Shown here piece after piece: positions 53,165 to 64,000 of a DNA stretch of 64,000 nucleotides (its first letter is position 1; every line of letters starts with the position of its first letter). The notes below the pieces were generated by a model that saw only the letters and a program-made list of their open reading frames with translations, had not been told where the DNA came from and did no database searches. This stretch comes from Branchiostoma floridae (taxonomy: Eukaryota > Chordata > Leptocardii > Amphioxiformes > Branchiostomatidae), in the NCBI RefSeq assembly GCF_000003815.2, contig NC_049991.1, forward strand, positions 19,765,764 through 19,829,763, written 5' to 3'. The position numbers and the translations under genes are program-made.

Positions 53165-56100
53165 TTACCGGGGCACGGCGCACATGCGGAAGGAGGGGCA
53201 CTGCAGGATGACGCCGAGGTTCCCGTCCAGGCTCGGCGGCGTCGCGCCCTCGGGGACCCGCAGGCTGAAGCGCTGCAGGATGGTGGTGATGTACAGGAGG
53301 AGCTGCATCTTCGCCAGCTGGGAACCGATGCACGCTCGGCGACCTGGGTGGGAGAAGGGGAGGGTCCAACTTAGCAACGGTCGAACTTGGCAACGGTCGA
53401 ATTTAGCAACGATAGAACTTAGCAACGGTCGAACTTGGCAACGGTCGAATTTAGCAACGATAGAACTTAGCAACGGTCGAACTTGGCAACGGTCGAATTT
53501 AGCAACGATAGAACTTAGCAATGATAGAACTTGACTTAGCAACGATCGAACACAGCAATGATCGAACATGGCAACGATCGAACCTAGCAACGGTCGAACT
53601 TAGCTATGATCAAACTAAACAAAGGCAGAACGTAGCAGCGATAGAGCTTAGCAACAATTTGAACTTATGATAGCAACGATTGACTTTAGAAACGATAGAA
53701 GTTAGTAGCTATAGAACAGTTACTCTTTGCCTCTAGGTAAAGTAGATTTGATTAGATTTCTTCGGCCAGGTAGGCTGATCTATCATTAGGCTATATGTGC
53801 ATACAAGAGGGGAATTACTTTTCCAGTCATGTGTCCGCTTGATAAGTGTTTATGGACACTGCCAATCATGTAAGGTAACAACAAATGGTATCTCACCGAC
53901 TAGGAAGGGCTTGAAGTACTCCGGGACCGACAGTTTCCCCTCCGTGTCCAGGAACCTGGTGGGGTCGAAGGTGCCTGGGCGCCGCCAGAGCGCCGGGTCC
54001 ATGCCCATGCCCCACACGTTAACCAGGACCTGCGTGCCCGCGGGGACGTCGTAGCCCTGCAGCGTGGTGTCGGCGGTGGTGGCGTGCGGCAGCCCGAAGG
54101 TCGCGGACGGGCGGAACCGGAGGATCTCCTGGATGGTGGCCTGGGTGTAGGGCAGCGACGCCCGGTCCAGCACGGACGTCTGACGGTCTCCCAGCACGTC
54201 GTCGAGTTCCTGTTGAACTTTCTCTTGTACTTCCGGGTTAACCATGAGGAGGAGCGTCGCCCATTGGAGGGTCGTGGCCGTGGACTCGCTCCCGGCGATG
54301 AAGAGGTCGAAGACGTTCTGCTCAAGTTCCTCGTCGGAGAGGTAGGTGACGCTCTTCTCTCCGTCTTCTCTCTCTTTCTGCAGCTGGTGCAGGTAGGCAT
54401 CGATGTAGTCCCGGATGTTCTCGGGGTCATAGGTCGCCCTGTGCTGACCAATCATCTCGCGGACAAAGTCTCGGCCCTCCCGGACCGCGCGCATGGTGTG
54501 CATTGCGCCTGCGTTCAGCCCGGGCACGTGGCGTAAGGCCGGGAAGATGTTGAGGTGCTGAGCAGACCCGCCATGGCGGGAGATGTCCTCCAGCGCGTTG
54601 TACAGCTTCACGAAGAGCGGGTCGTCGTGCTGGAAGCGCCGGCCGAACACCAGGTGGCAGATGATGTTGAGGACGCCCACGGCGATGTGGTACTTGGGGT
54701 TGAAGGCCGCTCCGTCGTACCCCTCCGCAGCCGACACGAAGTCCTCCACCTCTTCCATGATCTTCGGCTCGAAGCTGAGTTTGCCGACGCCCAGATTCCT
54801 CAGAGCGCGGTCCGTGACTTTGCGCTGGGCCTTCCACTTGGCGCAGTAAGGTGCCAGACCGATCCCTGTGGTAAAGGCGAGAGTGAAACATGACTTTAAC
54901 TTAAGTCCACGCACCATATTCATAATCGTCTTAAAACATCTTTATTCTCCAGTCAACTTAAGGTCACTATGACAACCTGTACCCCAATCAGACAACATTC
55001 ACCTATCATGCAATCCACGAAAACGTGGATAAGGTGCCAGGCCGACCCCTGCAGTATAGGTGAGAGTGAAACATTACTTAAGCTTAAGTCATCTGACCAC
55101 ATTCAAAGTCGTTTTGAAACGTCTTCATTCTCCAGTCAACTTAAGGCAAATGTGACAGCCCCAATCGGATAACGTCCACCTTTCATGCAATTCACGAAAA
55201 TGTGCTCATTATCATTGATTGAAGCATCTGGTGAGAATGCACAAGCCTTCTTGCTGAAGGGAGCATCTTCAGAAATTATGTCACTGGGCTGTGGTACTTT
55301 GACGGCATCGCTGCGTCTTGAATCTACGTTACGATTGAGTTTATAATGGTAAAATAGTACAAAAAGTATGAGGATAACAAAAATAAGCGTAAAATGATTA
55401 ATTTTCTACCGATGAAATTCATTGAGCGCTCTCACAGTCAGATCGCTCGACATCAGCGACGTCGCCAACGTACCGCTGCTTCAGTGAGAAACATCCTTTA
55501 CAGACAATGACTCATGTGGGTAGACCACATTCTGCGAGCCTTAACAACAAAACAATAAGTTCGTCTGCGTGGTAACGTTGGTAACGTTTGATTTTTCCGT
55601 TTCTAGAATGATCCGTTTCGTCACAGAAGCGTCGACCGAACATTCATTTTGTTGAAACGGGCGGTTGATCAAACTCTGCAGATTCGACAGTACGCATCCC
55701 TATCCAAGTAACAAAGATAACGCTTCGTTATTCAGTAGTCTTCAATACTACATTGTATTTGAATTGAAATGGTGCAACGCACGGCTTGCCAAAGCAACCC
55801 AATTTAAAGTTCTTCGTGCAGTTATGGCGCTGAAATATCAGTGATAGATATGCTTTAAACTTACTACTTGCAAGACAAGTTTCAGAGTATTTAAAATTAC
55901 GAGGAATTTCTATCTATTCAAAATGGCACATTGTAGTTGTTTGATTTAATTCGATGTTTTGTATTTCTCAAGACTTTCGTCAATGGGGAGATACTATATA
56001 ATCATCTTACTGCATTGCTCTGAAAACTTCTTACGAAATCCGAAGGAAACGCAAGAGAGAAAAAATGAATTTCATATCGTCCTCTATCTACGCTTTGTAG

Positions 56101-57920
56101 GAACCCTGACACCCTATAGCCAGAATGGTCAAGAAGTGCCAAGTAGCTTTTGTCGAAGGGACAGAACTGGTGCACGGTAGCAAACCGCCGTAAATCGTTG
56201 TTCGACTCTGACGACAAGAGTTAAATTTTCCTTCGTCACAAGAAGCCTTGACACTCCAACTAATCCCCACCATGTGTAGACTCGTAATTAGCAAAGGCCC
56301 ACTGGGTGTACTTGAGAGGGGCGAGCTGTCCAGCCGAGGTTTCCGGCCCTTTCCACAAGTCGAGGCGCGAAGGCCAAACTACCCCACGTCCAGCGAACGT
56401 GACGTCAAACGTGACTTTGAACTTATGGTGGTCCGAACCAGCCTTGAAGACGGAGCCGGTAACATCTACCACCTGCCGACTTAGGATTACCATCGGACCA
56501 CCGTTAGGGGTTGATACAGCGAGGACACTATCACGCACTAGTGCTACCACTGCGGGGTTGTTTTTACTGTTGTTTGACGACACAACCACCAAACAGAATC
56601 AAACCAACAACAACAAACGTGCGCATACTAGAGGTTATTTTGGTAGTCTCTACCAGACTGACTACGCTGGCTATTATAGGGAGAATAATTTGTCTGGGGA
56701 GTTTAGCTACCAGAGGAGTTGGTCGGCCGAGAAGGAGAAACATGAACCTAAGCGTGGACTTACTCCCCTGGCTAATTTCCCGATTATGTTTGCCGAATTC
56801 TTCAATCCCCGTACCCCCGTAGAAAGGCCTGGTGGAGGCTATTTTTTTTGGAAGTGTCGTGTTCTTCAGCCAAGTTCCAATACTTCCGGGTACTTATAAG
56901 AAAACGTTCATACTGTGTGTATTCAAGGCATAGAAGGTACATTGACATGTGTTCCTGCCCCTTGTTTTGTTGTTAACTCATGACGACCGGTTATGTTACT
57001 GAACTTGGTGATCACAGAGGGGCTCATATATTTTTGAGATGTGTATGGAATTTTACCTGGGATTATGACAGAAAACATCACACCAGTCACTTAGATGTTT
57101 GAACAACTCTAAACAGTCGAGAAAAAACATTTTCAAGCCCTACGTTTTATTCTGTGTAGTTAATAACATGATATTTGACAGAGCATCATTTCCCCAGCCG
57201 CACAATTCTAACGACAGAGGCCTACATACAAATTGTGTAAATGTTAAATTGTGTCCTACCAAACTCTTTCGTGATTCTAACAAACAAAAAACTTAAAATG
57301 AATCTAGTTCGGGAAACACCAGGATTGGATATTAGGATTTTACCATGGTCAATATTGACCGAAGAAGGCCATATATAGATACCAGGACTCATGCAGTTTA
57401 CCTTCTTACTTTTCTTTATCCGAACAGACAACGGTTGAATCATGTCAAGGTCAGGAAACGCAACGATCCATCTTCCGTGCCTGCGTTCCGCGGTCCCCGC
57501 AGGTGACAGCTGGGTTTATGTATGTCTAGGTCAGGAAATGCGGGACCTACCTTTCCCGTTGCTGAAGAGGCGCATGAGGTACAGGTCTGGTCGGGAGGAG
57601 AAGACCTCAGCCTTGGTCACCAGCGCCTCCCTCACCGCGGCGTACCCGTTCAGCACGACCACCTGTTGCGGCCCGAACTTCACCCCCAGCACCGGCCCGT
57701 ACTCCCGGCTCCACTCCGAGAACTTCACGTGCGGCCGGCGGCCCAGCAGCGGCAGGTGCCCGAGCAGCGGCCAGGCGGGCGGCCCTGGCGGGAACGTCCC
57801 CGTCCGACGACTCTTCTTGTTCATGAAGACGAGGAGCAGGACGAGAACGAGTGCCAGGCCGTACGTGGTGTCGCCCACGAAGAGCCGGGTAGGACTTGTC
57901 TGCAGTTTCGGGGAAGCCAT
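53165..57920 (-). CDS. Cytochrome P450, CYP2 clan (gene 2)
   Basis: Exons on the minus strand: 57920-57551, 54865-53897, 53343-53165; both introns phase 1; 505 residues. Features in order: N-terminal anchor (about 20-34, YGLALVLVLLLVFMN), FPPGPPAWPLLGHLPLLG hinge, WKAQRK helix C, I-helix AGSEST (about 315), EILR (ExxR), FDPTRF, and haem loop FLVG/RRACIG with Cys about 451, made across intron 2. Start: MASPKLQ at 57920, with the anchor at the usual distance; an in-frame upstream ATG at 57974 would add 18 residues before it. Same three-exon layout and intron positions as gene 1, so tandem paralogues. Exon 1 is far more alike at the nucleotide level than exons 2-3. Expected to be an ER-bound monooxygenase; substrate unknown. 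Confidence 0.93.
53366..53600. repeat. Minisatellite with 16-bp subunit and 48-bp higher-order period
   Basis: TTAGCAACGGTCGAAC, TTGGCAACGGTCGAAT and TTAGCAACGATAGAAC follow one another in fixed order, then decay to the right. It fills much of the 553-bp intron 2 of CYP gene 2, starting about 22 bp from the acceptor. Confidence 0.9.
55022..55205. repeat. Partial tandem duplication of the CYP gene 2 exon 2 border
   Basis: AAGGTGCCAGGCCGACCCCT...GGTGAGAGTGAAACAT...TTAAGCTTAAGTC is a diverged copy of 54846-54910 (AAGGTGCCAGACCGATCCCT...GGCGAGAGTGAAACATGAC). On the minus strand it holds a decoy acceptor CTGCAG/GG followed by codons for V-G-L-A-P-Y in the right phase, then loses the exon. Confidence 0.7.
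55206..57550. other. CYP gene 2 intron 1, remainder
   Basis: No repeat family with defined ends and no coding exon recognised. The plus-strand frames of up to 197 codons near 56306-56899 show no family resemblance and no initiator or splice context. Confidence 0.4.
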
Positions 57921-58559
57921 GATGCGTGAGGACGTCCAAGTGTTCTTCGTACAGACTTCTGTAGTGGCTGACAACGTGACAGCGTCTTATATAAGAGCTG
58001 ACTCGCTCCACTTGGCTAAGACGGGCACAGGCATGACGGGTCTGGCGATCAGGGTCAAAGACTCGAGTTCTCTCTGACGAACCAGTCGTCAGGCAAGTTG
58101 CGCCAATGAGACGGTGAGAACGTATATCTCTCATCCCCTCGCGTCAGATCCTTGCACGTGACACTGCCTGGGGTTTGTTTATGGTTTTCCTTCAACGGAT
58201 ATAGGAAGTGACGTTGTGCCTTGGAAGCCAGAAAGAAGCTCTTCTCCACAACCAGTAAAAAATAAGCCGGTTGCATCAGAAATGCTTCCTAAGCTTGTAC
58301 ACGAGTCAGAAGCCATTGGACCCAAAGGCTGCAGAAGCAACGACGTTCTAGAAATGTTCAGCTAAACTTTCTACAAGCATCACACACCCTACGCCTCCTT
58401 TCTTTGACTTTGACTTTGTTTGGATCCACATTTGACCTCTCTCAGTTGTCAGTTTGCCCGTGAAGCCGAGTGATTTGTCCGTGAAGTTCGTGAGGTCATC
58501 GACCTCCTGGGGAGGACACGCCTACCTCGGGCAGAGCGCCACCGCGCACGGGGGAGGCA

Positions 58560-59145
58560 CGTGTTACATCCGGGTTCTCCAAACATGCCGGGCCGCTACA
58601 CTCGGAGATCGGGGTGGGCAGGTACAACGTTTTGTCACCTTTGCCAGAATGGCAAGGTTATGTTTAAGGCTTGTACGTCTGTGTGTGTGTGTGTGTGTGT
58701 GTGCGCGTGTGTGTGTGTGTGTGTGAACAGCATAACTCGAGAAGCCTTGGATGGATCCTGATGATATTTGGTAGGTGGGTAGGGGTCGGGAAAACAAAGG
58801 TCAAGTTCAATAATGGGCCCCCTAGCAGCTTGCTAAGGTACTTTAGCGGAACTTCCACTTTTGATATCTCGTGTTCTGGGCATGCTGTGTTCGTGATTTT
58901 TTGGGTGGTAGATAGCCCTTGGAGCAGAGAGCAAGTGTTGTGAGTTTGGGCTCCCTAGATATCTCTATGAAAATTGGAGACATTGTTTTGGTTGTGTCTT
59001 TGTGTGTGCCTGTCTGTGTATTTGTGTTTCCAGATTTTTTAGTCGGCATACTAGTAATTCAAGAACCTCTGGATGGATTACGATGATATTTGGAACGCTA
59101 CACTTGGAGATCAGGGTGGGTAGGTACAACATTTTATTATCACCA
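58560..59145 (+). repeat. Dispersed repeat family K with (TG)n
   Basis: A TG run (58680-58726) is followed by ACAGCATAACTCGAGAAGCC and TTGGATGGATCCTGATGATA. The same motif recurs at 59050-59095 (AATTCAAGAACCTCTGGATG...ACGATGATATTTGG) and, inverted, near 41320-41375. Before both TG/GT-rich stretches is a CTACACT(C/T)GGAGATC(A/G)GGGTGGG motif. The microsatellite appears to be part of the repeated unit. Confidence 0.6.
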
Positions 59146-60494
59146 TGTGTCTGTCTGTCTACGTGTTTGTGTGAACCTAGGTAGGTGTCGGGAAACCAAT
59201 GGCCATGGTAGTTTTTTTTTTAAAATTTTATTTCGTTGGCAGTATAACAAGAAATACAACCAGGGCTACTTTTAGAAGGCTATTATCAAGGGCTAGCCCT
59301 GGTAACAGCACAATACACAATATAAACGCAGGGCATTTGTAAGCGTTCAACCCAGCCTTTGTTAAATAAAAACAAACACTTTCCACATGTTTTCTACTCT
59401 TCTACTAGTCAAGTATACTCCGTAGTCTTCCAGTTATCGCGACAGGACAATGCATGGAAATGTGTCGGGAAAACTTCAGCTTTTAAATTGCCAAAGCGAC
59501 TTTGCCAAGGGTTGAAGAGGCTTCGTCTAGCGACCCTGATAAACTTTCCTTAGATTTCTTTAAGACTTCTCAGTGCTCTAGTCTGGGTGTAGCAAGCACT
59601 GCCTTATCCATTTAGGAACCGAATCTCTGATAACGACAACTAAGACATGGTCCTTACAAGTCAGTAACTCGCGTTACTTTCTCCTACGTTCTGTGCTGGC
59701 CTCCTTGCATACTTTCTTTATGTGGAGCACAATTTTACATAATTCACTCAAACCGTCATCTAGTTCATTGAGTTTACTGGGATACCCTCTAGTCCTTAAT
59801 GGGACTAACCTTCTAAGACTCGGTAACGATACAAAGATTAATACAAATTCATAAAACAGATGTACACATAATTGTATGATACATGGAGTCCTCGTCGACT
59901 TGACGGACGAACGACACTGATACAGATTACATACAAATACAGACCAGAATAACATACAGATGCATACTTAAAATAAAGAATTAAAAAATAAGAACTATGA
60001 GCAGTGGTCAGACCAAAATTTACAATCATGGACTGACTAAAAACCCTTAGGTTGCATTATATTCATCTATCATTTTCTTGAACCGCCCCACATTGGATAC
60101 AGTCATAACTTTGCATTCCACAACTTTACAGATTTACGGGTGTCATGGTGGACTAGAAGCTCCTGCCAGAAACCCCCGCCCCCAGGCCGTCAATACGCGT
60201 TTCTGTCTCCCTTTCTAGTACTATAAGTAGGTGAAAGGTGGGCTCCCAGCCTTGTAAGCGTCTATGTCCATAGTACCAGGTCAGATACAGCTTTGTTGCG
60301 ACCTTGACATTGTCCTACAAACCTCAGTCTTCCGTCCCTTATTTTTGTCTGAAAGTTTTGTTTAACAGACTCGCATACACGTCTTTTAAATTGTTCTTGC
60401 GTAAGTTTAGACACATCGTAGCATTCTGGGGTCGCATCCATTCATCTTAGCCGATGCTAGATACTTCTCTTCACTTGAGGCGATTGACAAAAAT

Positions 60495-60600
60495 TGTGTA
60501 AAGGCCCTTTTTTAAGGTCACAACATTGGAATCTTCCAGGGATTCGAACTCAGTAACTCCAGGTTCTGAGTCTACAACCCTAACCACCTGTAATCCATTA
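60495..60600 (-). repeat. tRNA-like SINE head fragment
   Basis: On the minus strand GGTGGTTAGGGTTGTAGACT and, after about 20 bp, GAGTTCGAATCCCTGG (B-box). The body is not defined. Confidence 0.45.
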
Positions 60601-61469
60601 AATATCACTGTTTCTTCGCTATCTTCAGGAGTCCCTTATATAGGCACAAATCAATATTGATTAATTGTGCAAATAAACCGTAACGGGCACTCAATTGTAC
60701 GAGGTTGAAATGTTCCAGATCCGGAGACGTACTATATGATGAACAGGGTCAATGCTCGTTCGGTCAGCATGCGGACATGGCACAGTGTCCAGTCGTAGGC
60801 CAAGGATGAAGACACATCAAATGATATGCACGGATACCCAACTTGTACTTGTGTGCTCACCGTGAAGCGGTTCTCCTGTTATGCAGTACAAATACAAATG
60901 GTTTTCTCGGATGAAAAATCTCCAGGCTAGACTGTCTCCCTGCCGCCAGTTCATACAAGTCTAACTGGTGGCAACCAGTTCGTACAAGAATGAACTAGTG
61001 ACAGTGAAGGTATTTTTTTCTAAATTTCATTTCATCAATTTTCAGTGGTTTCACGTTCCTACATGGTTGCCACATCAAGGACTAACACACCGTGACGCAA
61101 ATAAAAAAGACACGATAGGTTATTCAAAACAAAAATAAAAATCAACCGCCTACAGAACACATACTAAACGATCACTCTGAGAGGTCAAGATTCGTAAATG
61201 CTCCCTGTGTGAATGTACCCTGACGATACCCGGACGGGGGGTGGACTGTGGTTATCGACAGGGAGAAGGCGCCAATAAATCAAGAGACAGGTGTTTCAAA
61301 GGGAAAACTCAAACCGACTGCCCTTAATCTTAAGAACACCTGTTTAACGTTTATATGAGGAATCTGGTCAAAACTAGACCAATTGTATTCCGCCCCATTT
61401 AGCCCTTTGTCTATCCTACTAACTGATATACGTTACGAGGCGGGCCGAATGTGGGTCAAGGACGCCATC

Positions 61470-61556
61470 AGTACTCATGCCCTGTAGGTCACCCTACGTA
61501 AGAGACCTACATGTACAGGTCACCCTAGGCACGAGTCCTACAGGACATGACTGGCG
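61470..61556. repeat. Imperfect palindrome with internal tandem motif
   Basis: CATGCCCTGTAGG at the left pairs with CCTACAGGACATG at the right, and TACAGGTCACCCTA / GTAGGTCACCCTACG are direct repeats inside. Confidence 0.5.
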
Positions 61557-61804
61557 AGACCTCGTCACAAAACAGCGATTAGCATAATTGGCGGGAAATC
61601 AGTTTTTCTGCTGGATGATGAGGGTTGAAAGTTTTGATACGGTACAAGAAGAGTTCTTTAACTGTTTGAAGATGCCTGCTGTGAACATGAAGATCTTCCT
61701 AGTGTCTTAAGTAGTCCTAGATAGAATCGCGAGAAGGAGGGGAAGAGTCAAGAGCAATCGTCAAGCAGTTCGTCAAGATGAGATGGAAATGATAAAGTAT
61801 TCAA

Positions 61805-62128
61805 AATTCATCGTCATAATAGAATTGTCAATTCAGCTAGATTCATATAGGCACGTGTACAGCTCCAACCTCGTCATAATAGAATTGAGAATACAGCTAT
61901 ATTCAGGTAAACTTTGTACATCTTTATAATAGAATTGGAAACACAGCTGGATTCGGGTACAATTCCTACCCGTCATGATATAATTGGAAATACATCTAGC
62001 AATGTGTGTACAATTCCCACCCGTCAAAATGGAATTGGAGATAAATCTAGATTCATACATGTAGACAGTTTCTGCTTCGTCATGATAGAATTGGAAATAC
62101 AAGAAGATTCGGGTGCAATTCCTGCTTG
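61805..62128. repeat. Minisatellite, about 55-60 bp unit, about 5-6 copies, plus poly-C
   Basis: Units share CGTCATAATAGAATTG(A/G)(A/G)AAATACAGCTAGATTC(A/G) followed by GG(G)TACAATTCC(T/C)ACC. The last unit runs into a run of about 20 C at 62132-62150. Confidence 0.8.
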
Positions 62129-62150
62129 TGACCCCCCCCCCCCCCCCCCC

Positions 62151-63229
62151 ACTTCAGGAGATCCGACTCCTCTACAGGCAGCTAGATAACTCACGGTGTG
62201 ATGACACACGAAGTTAGCTGTGAGTAAAAATATGTATACATATAATGGCGACCCGGTCCGGGTCAGGTTTGACCACGTTGCTAAAGATGTTTAATTTGCT
62301 CCCAGTAGTTCCGGAACTGAGTCCTTCACAACAACAATAGAGACGTACCGTTACCGTGCCGTTAGGATCGGAGGAGTGTCATGGACATCTGTTGTTGATA
62401 CAGAACGCCCGGTTTTGGATCAAACACACTTCCGCTCCTGAAAGCCTCTTTTGAAACCTTTTTCTGCTCGTTGAAAGAGTCGACAAAGCCCGGTGATGAC
62501 ACTGGCATTGAACCTGAACGTGTGGCGTTGTCAACAAGGGGACGTTGTCTCGTTGCGTTAGACATCAAACAACACCAAAGAACGGCAGAAGCATTGATCA
62601 GGAAGGTGGTGGGAGAATTGGGTACTGTACCTTCTGTGTTTTGTGACTACAATCCCTCGAAAGGGATGATGTTTTGAGGCGGAAGTGGAACTTGTCGTAG
62701 TTTCATCTTTGTCTAGACTTACAACAACGTCCCATAGGAACGAGATGTAAGGAACTGACAGTGCCATATGGAACTAAAAGCTATTTTCAAATCATGAATT
62801 TGATCATGTCAAGACACTGCAACAATCGAGAATTGTCAACGGAAATGGACTTATCTTCTTTTTATTGCAGTCTTTTCTGTCGACTCCGTTTTGAAGAGAA
62901 AACGTAACATACGTCTCTGACAAGGCGTATTTATTTCGGCACTAGTTTGATAAAAACTGTATATCGTATTTTTCAAGAATTTTCATAAAATGTCATTGTT
63001 CATCGAAAGAGCGAGTGCCAGAACCAGGTGTGGACGAGACGGGTTGCTTCCTGAACAGCTTAACATTAACATGAAATTGGTTACGTAACGCGTCAAAACA
63101 GGTTAATTTTGGAAATGCAGGCTGCGTAGACAAACTATGCAAAAAGCAATTTTCAGTTTCAAGCACTCAATCTAAGTTACCAGCCCTTTGGACAGTCAGT
63201 TTTGTCATCTATAGGAGATACAACTACAT
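62151..63229. other. Gene-poor DNA before the right-hand hAT MITE
   Basis: Overlapping open frames on both strands at 62362-62767 have no recognisable motif, splice context or start context. Nothing else supported. Confidence 0.35.
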
Positions 63230-63675
63230 TAGGGCTGGGTACCGGTACAGAAAATTCAGGTCCAGGTCCAGTTCAGGTCCAGAGGATCAGGTCCAGGTCC
63301 GGACCTGAACCTGGACCTGATTCAGTATGACTCATACCAATGGTCCATTTCACTACAAAGAAATCTGTTTGGTGGAGTATTAGACATAACACTGGCGTTT
63401 TAAAATACTACAACGCTAACTGCACCTGTACGATTGACCAAGGGATTGACTGTAAACATTGGTAGAAAATACTATAAACTCTACTCTACTTCACTCTTGT
63501 CATTTTCTTCCAACTGCAAGCGCCAAAACGTATGAATGCCTTATAAAATAATATGTTAATTTTCTAATCGGTCCAACATCCGGTCCACCTAATTTTTTCA
63601 TGTCCGGTTTTTCTGGACCGGTCCAATAAGAAAAACCGGTTTTGTACCGGTACGCTGTACCGATACCCAGCCCTA
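63230..63675. mobile_element. hAT-like MITE (446 bp), best-preserved copy
   Basis: Terminal inverted repeats TAGGGCTGGGTACCGGTACA and TGTACCGATACCCAGCCCTA; perfect 8-bp target duplication AACTACAT at 63222-63229 and 63676-63683. Left interior has the GGTCCAGGTCCGGACCTGAA palindrome; right interior GGTTTTTCTGGACCGGTCCA. Very close to the copy at 1146-1579. Confidence 0.9.
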
Positions 63676-63711
63676 AACTACATGTATCGACCAGTTGTCA
63701 ATTGCTTATCT

Positions 63712-64000
63712 AAAGCCCCCTTCACACGAATGAGCCAGAATGCCGTCGGAATAAAAAATTCTTTTTTATTCCTGGCAATTCCTGGCGATTCGTAGTGTGT
63801 TCTAACTGCATTCCAGCTACTCGTGTCGGTTCTTTTGGCTAGCCCGAAAGTTTTTGAGATGTTAAAAACTGTCGAGGTGCATTCGAAGTGGAGAAATGTC
63901 GAATGGCATTCGTAGTGGATTCTTAGTGGATTCTAACTATTCCTACTGCAGTCTGACCGCAGTCTGCGGCATTCCAACATTATTCGAAACATTCTTATCT
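63712..64000. mobile_element. Possible DNA-transposon end running off the window
   Basis: AGCCCCCTTCACACGAATGA is typical of a terminal inverted repeat, followed by repetitive ATTCGTAGTG(G/T)(A/G)TTCT motifs. The other end would lie beyond 64000, so it cannot be confirmed. Confidence 0.35.

Larger units (their letters stand above)
57921..61804. other. Upstream region of CYP gene 2 and gene-poor DNA
   Basis: The first few hundred bases must include the CYP gene 2 promoter. Beyond that are family K repeats, a TG microsatellite and a SINE fragment. No coding region supported. Confidence 0.4.

Noticed and set aside
56306-56899. 197-codon plus-strand frame inside CYP gene 2 intron 1
   Set aside because: Low-complexity mix of residues with no family motif, no splice sites in phase and no promoter. 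An opposing frame overlaps it.
62362-62767. Overlapping frames on both strands, e.g. MKESTKPGDDTGIEPERVAL
   Set aside because: Short, antisense to each other and without recognisable domains or exon borders.

Overview
The window looks like nuclear DNA of an invertebrate chordate, most likely an amphioxus (cephalochordate). The basis is intron-containing animal genes (NOL11, PIGX, TXN2 and two CYP2-clan P450s), coding exons scattered among long introns, and a very high density of small palindromic DNA transposons, tRNA-derived SINEs, microsatellites and minisatellites. The species call is an inference; no prokaryotic feature is present.

Layout. 1-3922 (minus): the first five coding exons of NOL11, a nucleolar ribosome-biogenesis factor, leaving the window on the left. 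3923-4398: a short head-to-head promoter interval. 4399-8473 (plus): complete seven-exon PIGX, a subunit of the GPI mannosyltransferase I complex. 9352-9438: an isolated terminal-exon candidate on the minus strand. 11024-16083 (minus): a five-exon gene of unrecognised family with two homologous, phase-matched, mutually exclusive last exons. 17988-28163 (plus): mitochondrial thioredoxin TXN2, with three coding exons preceded by five decayed tandem copies of the start of its presequence exon. That array is split by a 7.2-kb LTR retrotransposon in antisense orientation. Its two 1464-bp LTRs look identical, and it carries a broken Vasa-like DEAD-box helicase fragment. 31476-39515 and 53165-57920 (both minus): two tandem paralogous CYP2-clan P450 genes, each of three exons with one very large middle exon.

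Between the P450 genes (41785-49582) lie two head-to-tail units. They share almost identical ends (about 290 bp left, about 229 bp right) but have unrelated interiors. The first contains three tandem arrays whose 77-80 bp units each encode two hairpins. The arrangement fits a Helentron-like rolling-circle element or tandem gene cassettes with homogenised ends, and is the least explained part of the window.

The rest is repeat-rich intron and intergenic DNA. It holds hAT-type MITEs with 8-bp target duplications (one nested in a relative), two TA-inserting families with a shared 12-bp terminus (TCTCCAAGCAGA), several foldback families, SINEs and simple repeats. Exon boundaries were placed by hand from GT/AG sites, reading phase and remembered family sequences. 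No alignment or transcript evidence was available.
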